From the NCBI GenBank assembly GCA_002379855.1, contig DFUX01000006.1, positions 1 through 11,804 on the forward strand: a DNA stretch of 11,804 nucleotides, written 5' to 3'. This stretch comes from Cloacimonetes bacterium UBA4175. GTDB taxonomy: Bacteria; Cloacimonadota; Cloacimonadia; Cloacimonadales; Cloacimonadaceae. Below the pieces are notes generated by a model that searched no databases, was not told the DNA's origin, and was given only the letters and a program-made list of their open reading frames with translations. The translations under genes and the position numbers were made by a program. Of the stretch, positions 1 through 7,269 are shown in pieces (within the stretch, counting starts at the first letter, position 1; each line of letters opens with the position of its first letter).

Positions 1-3
1 TTA

Positions 4-32
4 TAATTCGTGTTAATTCGTGTAATTCGTGG
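4..32. repeat. Short tandem repeat, 10-bp unit
   Basis: Two perfect head-to-tail copies of TAATTCGTGT (4-13 and 14-23) are followed by a partial third copy, AATTCGTGG (24-32). The tract lies at the left edge of the window in AT-rich intergenic DNA and may continue outside it. It is not repeated before the second gene unit, so it is not part of the large duplication. No function can be assigned. It could be a remnant of a dispersed intergenic repeat. Confidence 0.75.
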
Positions 33-107
33 ATGATTTTAAAAGACTGGATCCCGGCTCCCAAGGTATTGCCACAGATGATGTTCTCTCGGAGGCGAAA
101 AAAGGAC

Positions 108-137
108 TTGACAGAAATATAGTCTTACTCTTTTAAT
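108..137 (+). promoter_or_regulatory. Putative sigma-70-type promoter of gene unit 1
   Basis: A perfect -35 hexamer TTGACA lies at 108-113. A candidate -10 TTTAAT (132-137, one mismatch to TATAAT) follows after an 18-base spacer. The TTGACA box and the GAAAT after it are retained in the second unit, at 7116-7126. Transcription from here would give a leader of about 475-480 bases before the giant gene's ATG at 622. No other promoter stands out nearer to 622, but FCB promoters often deviate from the E. coli consensus, so the assignment is tentative. Confidence 0.4.
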
Positions 138-258
138 AAAATCAGAGAGATTGCTTGCTATCCAGTTTTACCCTTAGGGCTATACTGGTGAAAATAACAG
201 CATGGTAGCATATCAGCTATACTTTGCAGGTTTCAAAGTATCAAAGCAAGGAGATGTG

Positions 259-588
259 ATGCCGCGAAATTTGGTTTTTTACTTTGTTTCGTATGGGATC
301 CAGGGTTTGATTCCTGTAATGCGTCGCATCCAAAATCCGCACCTTTCCCTTGTCAGAAAGACAGATCAACAATCACAGACATTCATCAAGGAATACCCTA
401 CCGGCGTTTGCGAGCCCGTTTGCATGATAACATCGCACATTACCTCAGACCGGCTGCCGCGGGTAAGGTTACGGAAAAAATGTATAACATCTCAACTTCA
501 AAACCAAATCGGGGGCCAGGATATGGCCGGGAGATTCGTTTCCCGGGCTGAGTCCGATCCCTTTCTAAGTAAAAGATTCTTCAAGTAA
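259..588 (+). CDS. Small basic leader-encoded protein (109 aa), hypothetical, copy A
   Basis: I do not recognise this protein family. The ORF begins at an ATG with an excellent Shine-Dalgarno (AAGGAG, 248-253) five bases upstream, and ends 33 bases before the giant gene's ATG, so the two would be co-transcribed. An in-frame ATG at 202 was not chosen because the reading frame upstream of 259 shows no similarity between the two copies. The product is rich in Arg/Lys. It has no signal peptide or clear membrane segment. It carries a C-x3-C pair in its best-conserved stretch (EYPTGVCEPVCMITSHITSD) and a following RLPRVRLRKKC. Comparison with 7270-7587 supports coding: the start region is identical, the only two indels are multiples of three, and by hand count roughly 13 changed codons are silent against about 18 replaced. 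Against coding: many rare-type codons (CGG, CGA, AGG, ATA), unlike the giant genes. It may instead be a structured RNA leader that happens to be open. Confidence 0.45.
   Translation: MPRNLVFYFVSYGIQGLIPVMRRIQNPHLSLVRKTDQQSQTFIKEYPTGVCEPVCMITSHITSDRLPRVRLRKKCITSQLQNQIGGQDMAGRFVSRAESDPFLSKRFFK
385..544 (+). promoter_or_regulatory. Near-identical leader core with potential long-range hairpin, copy A
   Basis: These 160 bases differ from the second copy (7393-7552) at only four positions (417, 472, 511, 528). The leader DNA just before the core (259-384) is clearly more diverged. The core can form a long-range stem: 394-398 (TACCC) pairs with 461-465 (GGGTA), and 402-405 (CGGC) pairs with 456-459 (GCCG), separated by a 3/1 internal loop. 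None of the four changes falls in these stems, so there is no covariation to test the fold. It resembles no riboswitch class I know. Three of the four changes are silent in the overlapping ORF, so protein constraint could also explain the conservation. Confidence 0.4.
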
Positions 589-621
589 ACTTCAGAACTC
601 TATCTTAAGGAGAGACGATTT

Positions 622-3600
622 ATGAAGAAATTAGTACTATTATTCATAACCACCTTGATATTGGGTGGTTTGTTTGCGGTTCCGCTATACGAAGGATTTG
701 AAAGTACCACATGCCCCGCTACCGGTTGGACCATAACATACGCCAATCAGTCATTCCCGTCCGGCAATACCATGACGCATAGCACGACATACTCTTATGC
801 AGGCGCTCGGTCTTTCCGTTTCTCTTCGTATAGCTCCGGAGCCCCCTATGACCAGTACCTGATAACTCCAGAGCTGGATGTTACAGCAGGTGACCAGACT
901 GTCAGCTTCTGGTACAGAAAACATACCTATGGTTCAGAGGTCTTCAGAGTTGGATGGTCATCGACCGGTACAGGAGATGCTGACTTCACCTGGTCAACAG
1001 ATATAACAGACGCATCGACCACCTGGCAACAATACATCAAAACCGACTTGCCCGTTGGTACAAAATATGTTGCCATACATTACAAATCAAGCTACGCATA
1101 CTACCTCTACATTGATGAATTTGTGGGGCCTAATGTTAATGTTGCCCCCGAGCCAAGCAGCCACGTGACGGGTTTTACCGCCACACCTGGCTACTTCGAT
1201 GTTAAGCTTGACTGGACAGGCTCCACCGGCACACAACTGCCCCATAGATATCTAATCCAAGCGATTAAGGTTGGCGCTGGTTCCTACGCCGCGGTCGCGG
1301 ACGGAACTCCGGTTGCCGATGACACTGACTGGTCAGACGGCAACGCCGCGGTCAATGTGGCCCACGTGGTGGGTGCCAACACCTACACTTTCACGGGATT
1401 GAACCCCATCACTGCCTATGAATTCAAGATCTGGCCCTACACCAACAGCGGGACCGACATCGACTTCAAGGTTGACACTCCCATCCCGACAATAAGCGCC
1501 ACCACGCTGGATCCCACCATCTACGCCGCAGATTTGCCCTATCTGCAGAATTTCGACGCTGTGACCGCCCCGGCGCTGCCAGCAGGTTGGTCCAAGCAGG
1601 TGTCTTCAACCTCTTCCTACGCTGCTGTAGAAACCTACACCTCTGGCACGCCCAACAGCGCTCCCAATCATGCTCGATTGGCCAATTCCGGCGATTCGGC
1701 GGCAGACTTGGTGCTGATCTCACCGCTCATCGATCCCAACCTGTCAAGCCTGAAGGTGAAATTTTGGGCCAAAGGTGGCACTAACTATACCCTGCAGGTT
1801 GGCACTATGGATGGAGCTGGCAGCAGGGCTGTGTTCACAAATGTGGAGACAATCAACCTCACTTCCACCTACACAGAGTACAGCGTGAGCTTTATCGGCT
1901 ATACCGGCACTGACCAGCATATTGCCTTCAAACACGGCTTGGGCAGTACCTACCGCACTATCTACATCGATGATGTGACGATCGAGTTGCTACCCACCTC
2001 TGGTGTGTTGCAGGTTACCCCCGATCCGGTGGAATGCGGAAACGGTTACGTAGGTTTTGAGAAAGATGTAACGGTGACTCTCGCCAATATCGGCGGAGCC
2101 CCCTTCGACATCTCCGCTGGCGGCATTACCCTCAGTGACTATACCAACTTCCAACTTGACAACCTGCCGACTCTGCCCTATACTCTGCAGCCAAATACCT
2201 CAGTACAGATAACTGTGGTGTTCACCCCCACAGTGACCGGCGACCTCACCACCAACCTGCTGATCAACGACACCCGTCAGGCCAGCAGCATAGTGGTGAA
2301 CGGCACCGGAGTTCAGCCCTTGGTCGGCGAAATCTGCGAGAACCCCTATCTGGCTACCCTGCCGCTGGTTAACTATGCCGGCACCACCGCCGGATACGCC
2401 AACGACTACACCTCGGAGATGTTCACCGAATTGGGCAACACCAACTATGTGAGAGGGCAAGACTGGGTCGCCAAGATAACCATTCCCGGAAACGGGTTGC
2501 TGGATATCAGCCTGGCAGACCAGACGGGATACAGCTCCCAGTGGATGGGCGTCTTCCTGGTCAACACCATTCCCAGCGTAGCCAACCCCGCCACTGTGCT
2601 GGCCCAGGCTTACGGTACCTCAACTCCTCTCAACATCGCCGACGCAGTGGTTTCTGCCGGCGATTACTATGTGATCGTGGACAACTGGCCATCTCCCTAT
2701 GACGTCTATTTCGTGCTGAACATATCCTTCGAACCTGTCACCAGCGCGCCCAACCCCGCCACTCTTGTGAGTCCGGCAAACGGCGCGACCGACGTGCCCC
2801 TGACGCAGACCCTGAACTGGAGCAGCGGTGGCGGCTTCGTGGAAGGCTACCGTCTTTCCTTCGGTACCGTAACACCCTATACCACAATAGTCAACAACGT
2901 GGATTTGGGTATGGATACCACCTATACTCCAACCTTGAACTACAGCACCGAATACTGGTGGACAGTGACTCCTTACAACACAGATTTCGGCGATGCCTCA
3001 CCCATCACCGAGTGGACCTTCACCACCAGAGACGATCCCACCATCTACGCGCCCTGGCTGGAAGACTTCGGCACCACCGGCGCCACCTTCCCGCCCGCGA
3101 ATTGGACTCGCGGAAACGGACTGCTGGCGGATCCAAGCAATATTACGTCCGGCTCATACTGGGTTCGGGGCGACTGGCTGAATGACACTCCAGTGGATCC
3201 AGTTAACTATGCTGCTAAGATGAACGTTTACAGCACCAACAGGGGAGGTTGGCTGATCACTCCTCCCATCCAGATGCCCGGAACCGGTTATCAACTGGAA
3301 CTAGATATAGGCCTAACCGATTACGGCGCTCACGCAGCACCTGATACTCCGACAGATGACCGCTTCATCATTCTGATCGGCGATGGCAGTTCCTGGGCGC
3401 CCGCAAACATTCTCCGGGAATGGAATAACACTGGTTCAGACTATGTTTATGACGAAATTCCCTATACAGGGGAACACGTTATAATTCCTATAGACTCCTA
3501 CACAGGCATCCAGTACATTGCTTTCTATGGAGAATCGATTGCATCTGGTGGAGACAATGACTTGTTTGTGGATAATGTCAGTATCCGCCTGGCCGGACAG

Positions 3601-6600
3601 GCTCCGGATCATGTGACCCTTCTGGCTCCCGCGGATCTTTCCAACACAGTGGATCCCGGCAACTGCGTGCTTAGCTGGCAAGATGCTGTCAGCGGCGGAT
3701 ATCCCGAATGGTATGAGATCTTCGTTGGTTCGGATCTGATCGATCCTACCAATGACTACTATGGTGAATACAGCTATGAAAGCACAAGCAACTCCCTGGA
3801 TCTCGTTGCCCAAGGCAATATCGATCTGGGATTCAACACTACCTGGTATTGGGCGGTACTGCCTTACAACACGGCTGGCAGCCCTGATCCCACCGGGATG
3901 ACCGTGTTCCGTTTCACCACCCTGCCCGATCCTACCATCGTGGCCCTGCCACATGAAGAGTACTTCGACGACGTCACTGCTCCGGCTTTGCCCTATGGCT
4001 GGTCGGCCTATGTCAACTCAAGCACTACCGGCGCTCTCGTAGCCACCTACAACTCCAGCACCTACGCCCAAAGCGCTCCCAACAGCGTGAGGCTGTACAA
4101 TTCTACGGATGCCTCCGCAGACCTGCGCCTGATTACTCCTCCCATCGATGCCAGCATCCCGCTGAACACGATCAAACTGAAATTCTATGCGCGCAGCAGC
4201 TCAGCCGGGTATCCGCTCCTGATCGGAACGGTGAATACTCCGGACAGCACGGGAACATTCAACCAAATAGCCTCCATCGACCTGACCACCACCAAAACCG
4301 AGTATATCTACTCCCTGGAAGATTATGTCGGCACCGACCAGTACATCTGCTTCAAGCATGGCATGGGCGGTACCTACCGAGGCCTCTACGTGGATAACGT
4401 GCAGTTAATCGAACTGCTGGCCAACGACCTGGCAGCGACGGCGATCACCGGCCCCTCCTATCTGGAAGCGGGAGAAACCTACGAATTCACGATTACGGTC
4501 TCTAATGAAGGAACTGCTGATCAGAACAGTTACGCGGTCAACCTGAAGGAAGGGACGAGCACTGTGGCCACGCTAAATGTGAGTACCCCACTGGCTTCCG
4601 GAGCTTCAGCCCAGCATACGCTCTCCTGGACGCCCACCAACGGCGGCGCTTACACCCTGTCTGGCCAGGTTGTCCTGACTGGCGACATGAACAACACCAA
4701 CGACGTGACCACCAGCAACAGAGTCTATGTGATTGACAATACCGTGGACCTGGTTTACGTGGGTGATGATGCCACCACTTCCTCCAGCAATTACCTGCCT
4801 GTGGACATGTATTACAGAAACGGCGTTACCGAAGAACTGTATTTCACAGATGAAATGCACCTGCAATCCGGAACAATCACAGCCATCGTGTACAAAAACA
4901 ACTTCCAGAATGACAGGCAGGACAAAGCCATCAAAATTTGGATGGCTCACACAGATGTCGCCGACCTTGCAGGCGGCTGGCTCCCCGCGGACAACTACAC
5001 ACTGGTCTTTGACGGTCTGGTGGATTTCCCCTCTGGAGAGAACTACATCGCGATCCCGCTGGATACGCCTTTCGCCTATACTGGCGGAACGCTTGCCACC
5101 AGAGTCCATCGTGTGTTTGACAGTGGTGCCCTGTCCAGCAGCGACAAGTTCTTCTACACCACCAACGCGGACCACAGCACCCGTTCCCGTTATATACGCA
5201 ACGACTCAACAATCTACGATCCAATGGCACCGACCGGGACAAGCTATACACTTAACTACTTCCCGAACACCATATTCGTGACGCAGAATGCTGTCTTCGA
5301 TCCACAGGCTGTCCTTTCCGGACATGTGTACGATAGCGTAACGTCCGCACCGATCGAAGGCGCCATGATCAGCCTCACGGAACGCGCGGTTACCTACACC
5401 GACGTAAACGGATACTATGAGTTCGTTTACTGGGACAGCACCTTCGTGGATCTGACTTGCTCCGCCACCGACTACTACAGCAGCACGGTCACCGGTATCT
5501 CCTTCGAGCCCGGAACCCCCGTGACCCAGAACTTCAACCTGCAGCCACTGCCCAACCTAACGGTCAGCGGCGTGGTCACCGCCAACGACTATCCCGCCGG
5601 TTTAGCAGGCGCCTTGGTCGAGCTCTTCGGATACCACGACTACAGCGCCATCACCGACGCGAACGGCGCGTTCAGCATTGCGGACGTGAAAGGCAGAGCA
5701 GACACCCTGTCTTACTCCTGGGTAGTTTCCAAGGAAGGTTACCAGAGCGAGATCGGCGCCTTTGATGCCATCACCACCGACATCAACCTCGGCACCATCA
5801 ACCTCACCGAATACCTCTGGACCCCATACAACCTGGTTGCCAGCCACGAAGGCAACGACGCCAGGCTGAACTGGGATCCCGCCGAACAACCCGACTTCCT
5901 GTTCTTCGATTTCGAACAAAACGACGGCGGCTTCACTGTCGATAATAACCCGAGCCCCGGCTGGGAATGGGGAACCTCCTCCTACTCCGGAGCCCATAGC
6001 GGCACCAAGGTTTGGGGTACGGTGCTGGAAGGCAACTATGCCAACAACGCGACCTATGACCTGATCTCGCCGCTGTCATATCCGATATTGAGTGGAGGCT
6101 ACCTGACCTTCTGGCATCGCTATAACTTCGAATTCTACACAACGCCTACCTATTATGATGGCGGTATTGTGCAGATATCCACAGATGACGGCGCCACTTG
6201 GGAAACCATCACGCCTGTGGGCGGTTATCCATGCACCTCTTCTTCCACTCTGGGATACATCCCGATGTATGGTGGAGAACAGTTGGAATGGACCCAAGCC
6301 AGCTTTGACCTCTCCGAATATGTCGGACAAACGGTCAGGTTCAAATGGAGGTTGTTGTCTGAGAGTTCCGTTAACAGAGAAGGCTGGTATGTCGATGACG
6401 TCTTAATCGGCGTCCCCACCGCCAAAACAACTCTGATGAGGTTCGCCTCGCGCGACGGCGACCGCAGCCTCCAGAACTACAGCGTCTATCGCTTCCCTGT
6501 TGCCGAGGAAGAAACTCCTGCCAACTGGACCCTGCTGAGCAACAACTGCGCCACCGAAACCTATCTTGACACCGGCTTCGCGGCCCTGTCAAGTGGCGCT

Positions 6601-6930
6601 TACAAATGGGCAGTGAAAGCCAACTACAGCGGTTCCCTGGAATCAGAATCCATCATCTCCAACGCCCTCGGCATCTTTGGCATTCCGCAGAACGTGGTTG
6701 CCACCACCACAACCGATGGCAACGTGAACCTTGCCTGGACAGCGGAACCCGGCGCCAGCTACTACGTCATCTACGGCTCCCACGATCCCTACGGCACCTA
6801 CACCGTCGTGGGCTACAGCGCCACCAACAGCTATGATTACGTAGTTGGCACCGATCCCTTCCACTTCTTCAAGATCGCCGCGGCTGATGGTGTAATGCCA
6901 ACACCTGCACCTGCAGCCAAAACCAAGTAA
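622..6930 (+). CDS. Giant secreted multi-domain adhesin-like protein with five anchor-J/MAM-like modules (2102 aa)
   Basis: The start ATG is preceded by AAGGAG (607-612) and opens a Sec signal peptide: MKK, a hydrophobic core, and likely cleavage after Ala19 (LFA). Visible modules, with approximate residues: 20-170 choice-of-anchor J/MAM-like (YLITP, YIDEFVG); 174-296 Fn3-like; 297-460 anchor-J (LISP, YIDDV); 460-566 ASH/choice-of-anchor D-like Ig fold; 567-708 pre-peptidase-C-terminal-like sandwich; 709-804 Fn3-like; 805-992 anchor-J (WLITPP, FVDNV); 993-1102 Fn3-like; 1103-1268 anchor-J (LITPP, YVDNV); 1269-1373 CARDB-like; 1374-1556 unassigned beta-rich region; 1558-1642 and 1643-1732 two carboxypeptidase-regulatory-like domains; 1733-2018 an Fn3 fold apparently interrupted by a fifth MAM/VEG-like domain (1759-1930, GWYVDDV); 2020-2092 terminal Fn3-like module ending in FFKI. 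No catalytic motif, LPXTG anchor or canonical type IX sorting domain is seen; the tail is short and Pro/Ala/Lys rich. Such modules are known from surface adhesins and from the non-catalytic parts of secreted proteases. Adhesion or matrix binding is inferred; the ligand is unknown. Confidence 0.93.
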   Translation: MKKLVLLFITTLILGGLFAVPLYEGFESTTCPATGWTITYANQSFPSGNTMTHSTTYSYAGARSFRFSSYSSGAPYDQYLITPELDVTAGDQTVSFWYRKHTYGSEVFRVGWSSTGTGDADFTWSTDITDASTTWQQYIKTDLPVGTKYVAIHYKSSYAYYLYIDEFVGPNVNVAPEPSSHVTGFTATPGYFDVKLDWTGSTGTQLPHRYLIQAIKVGAGSYAAVADGTPVADDTDWSDGNAAVNVAHVVGANTYTFTGLNPITAYEFKIWPYTNSGTDIDFKVDTPIPTISATTLDPTIYAADLPYLQNFDAVTAPALPAGWSKQVSSTSSYAAVETYTSGTPNSAPNHARLANSGDSAADLVLISPLIDPNLSSLKVKFWAKGGTNYTLQVGTMDGAGSRAVFTNVETINLTSTYTEYSVSFIGYTGTDQHIAFKHGLGSTYRTIYIDDVTIELLPTSGVLQVTPDPVECGNGYVGFEKDVTVTLANIGGAPFDISAGGITLSDYTNFQLDNLPTLPYTLQPNTSVQITVVFTPTVTGDLTTNLLINDTRQASSIVVNGTGVQPLVGEICENPYLATLPLVNYAGTTAGYANDYTSEMFTELGNTNYVRGQDWVAKITIPGNGLLDISLADQTGYSSQWMGVFLVNTIPSVANPATVLAQAYGTSTPLNIADAVVSAGDYYVIVDNWPSPYDVYFVLNISFEPVTSAPNPATLVSPANGATDVPLTQTLNWSSGGGFVEGYRLSFGTVTPYTTIVNNVDLGMDTTYTPTLNYSTEYWWTVTPYNTDFGDASPITEWTFTTRDDPTIYAPWLEDFGTTGATFPPANWTRGNGLLADPSNITSGSYWVRGDWLNDTPVDPVNYAAKMNVYSTNRGGWLITPPIQMPGTGYQLELDIGLTDYGAHAAPDTPTDDRFIILIGDGSSWAPANILREWNNTGSDYVYDEIPYTGEHVIIPIDSYTGIQYIAFYGESIASGGDNDLFVDNVSIRLAGQAPDHVTLLAPADLSNTVDPGNCVLSWQDAVSGGYPEWYEIFVGSDLIDPTNDYYGEYSYESTSNSLDLVAQGNIDLGFNTTWYWAVLPYNTAGSPDPTGMTVFRFTTLPDPTIVALPHEEYFDDVTAPALPYGWSAYVNSSTTGALVATYNSSTYAQSAPNSVRLYNSTDASADLRLITPPIDASIPLNTIKLKFYARSSSAGYPLLIGTVNTPDSTGTFNQIASIDLTTTKTEYIYSLEDYVGTDQYICFKHGMGGTYRGLYVDNVQLIELLANDLAATAITGPSYLEAGETYEFTITVSNEGTADQNSYAVNLKEGTSTVATLNVSTPLASGASAQHTLSWTPTNGGAYTLSGQVVLTGDMNNTNDVTTSNRVYVIDNTVDLVYVGDDATTSSSNYLPVDMYYRNGVTEELYFTDEMHLQSGTITAIVYKNNFQNDRQDKAIKIWMAHTDVADLAGGWLPADNYTLVFDGLVDFPSGENYIAIPLDTPFAYTGGTLATRVHRVFDSGALSSSDKFFYTTNADHSTRSRYIRNDSTIYDPMAPTGTSYTLNYFPNTIFVTQNAVFDPQAVLSGHVYDSVTSAPIEGAMISLTERAVTYTDVNGYYEFVYWDSTFVDLTCSATDYYSSTVTGISFEPGTPVTQNFNLQPLPNLTVSGVVTANDYPAGLAGALVELFGYHDYSAITDANGAFSIADVKGRADTLSYSWVVSKEGYQSEIGAFDAITTDINLGTINLTEYLWTPYNLVASHEGNDARLNWDPAEQPDFLFFDFEQNDGGFTVDNNPSPGWEWGTSSYSGAHSGTKVWGTVLEGNYANNATYDLISPLSYPILSGGYLTFWHRYNFEFYTTPTYYDGGIVQISTDDGATWETITPVGGYPCTSSSTLGYIPMYGGEQLEWTQASFDLSEYVGQTVRFKWRLLSESSVNREGWYVDDVLIGVPTAKTTLMRFASRDGDRSLQNYSVYRFPVAEEETPANWTLLSNNCATETYLDTGFAALSSGAYKWAVKANYSGSLESESIISNALGIFGIPQNVVATTTTDGNVNLAWTAEPGASYYVIYGSHDPYGTYTVVGYSATNSYDYVVGTDPFHFFKIAAADGVMPTPAPAAKTK

Positions 6931-6969
6931 CCCGCGCGGAGATGCCACGGCATCTTCACGCACAGATAT

Positions 6970-6998
6970 GGGCGGGATTTCGATCCCGCCCTCTTTTT
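6970..6998 (+). terminator. Intrinsic terminator of giant gene 1
   Basis: A perfect 9-bp stem, GGGCGGGAT/ATCCCGCCC, closes on a stable TTCG tetraloop and is followed by TCTTTTT. It begins 40 bases after the TAA at 6928-6930. A second, smaller inverted repeat (6938-6957, GATGCC/GGCATC core) lies between the stop and the terminator but has no T-tract. The terminator separates gene unit 1 from gene unit 2, so the second giant gene should need its own promoter. Confidence 0.93.
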
Positions 6999-7103
6999 GT
7001 TTACGAATTATGAGGGCATAAATAGCGGCACAGCGATCGCCTGGAGATCAACGGGATATCAACAACTGATCCTGCCTTGTTTGAAAAACGGGGAATTTGA
7101 AAA
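6999..7103. other. Intergenic spacer without recognisable features
   Basis: These bases lie between the terminator of gene 1 and the start of the second repeat copy. I see no ORF with a ribosome binding site, no hairpin of note and no similarity to the DNA upstream of copy A. With the terminator before it and the promoter-like box after it, the gap between gene 1's stop and the next leader ORF is accounted for. Confidence 0.6.
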
Positions 7104-7115
7104 GCGAAAAACATC

Positions 7116-7146
7116 TTGACAGAAATGTTGCCCCCTTACGTTTTCA
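7116..7146 (+). promoter_or_regulatory. Possible promoter of gene unit 2 (conserved -35-like box, weak -10)
   Basis: TTGACA is conserved at 7116-7121 with the GAAAT that follows it. Three extra bases and several substitutions then separate it from the region matching the copy A -10. The best remaining hexamers (around 7139-7146, TTTTCA) fit TATAAT poorly. A promoter is expected here because gene 1 ends in a strong terminator upstream. This copy may be weaker than copy A or may use a non-canonical -10. Confidence 0.25.
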
Positions 7147-7269
7147 ACAAAATCTGAGAGGTTGCTTGCTATTCTTTTTACCTTCAGTCTTCACTGGTGT
7201 TATCATAAGCATCAGGGTGGCTTAGCAGCAATACCCGATTATGTTAAAATATCGAAGCAAGGAGATGTG

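Larger units (their letters stand above)
95..3042 (+). repeat. Large direct repeat, copy A (leader plus N-terminal half of giant gene 1)
   Basis: This segment aligns along its length with 7104-10059. Homology begins around the shared GCGAAAA/CTTGACAGAAAT sequence. It runs through the leader ORF, start codon and signal peptide, and then through about 806 codons of the giant gene. It stops at the GATCCCACC linker (3034-3042), after which the two genes cannot be aligned until their last domain. Within the proteins the identity is high: in the residue 460-566 module a hand count gives 12 differences in 107. The copies start about 7.0 kb apart in the same orientation. Confidence 0.93.

Noticed and set aside
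4..32. CRISPR array or mobile-element end from the left-edge repeats
   Set aside because: The units are 10 bp, directly adjacent with no spacers, and there is no inverted repeat, transposase or target-site duplication nearby.
202..258. Upstream in-frame ATG at 202 as the start of the leader ORF
   Set aside because: It has no good Shine-Dalgarno, and the 19 added residues show no similarity to the region upstream of 7270, whereas AAGGAG and ATG 259 are perfectly conserved.
385..544. Cyclic-di-GMP or another known riboswitch in the leader core
   Set aside because: The core has Pu/Py-rich paired segments, but I could not place the conserved motifs of any known class, so it is described only as a conserved element.
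4733..5281. Alternative + strand ORF of 182 codons overlapping giant gene 1
   Set aside because: It is out of frame within the coding sequence, has no ribosome binding site, and its translation is Thr/Pro/Ser-rich without structure; the main frame is continuous through it.
6800..6930. Type IX secretion C-terminal sorting domain or LPXTG anchor on the giant proteins
   Set aside because: Neither C-terminus shows the usual sorting-domain strands with a final Gly-x-Tyr/Lys pattern, and no LPXTG-hydrophobic-basic tail is present; both end in an Fn3-like module and a short tail.
6938..6957. Inverted repeat just after the gene 1 stop codon as a separate terminator
   Set aside because: The hairpin is short, has a very tight loop and lacks a T-tract; the real terminator follows at 6970-6998.
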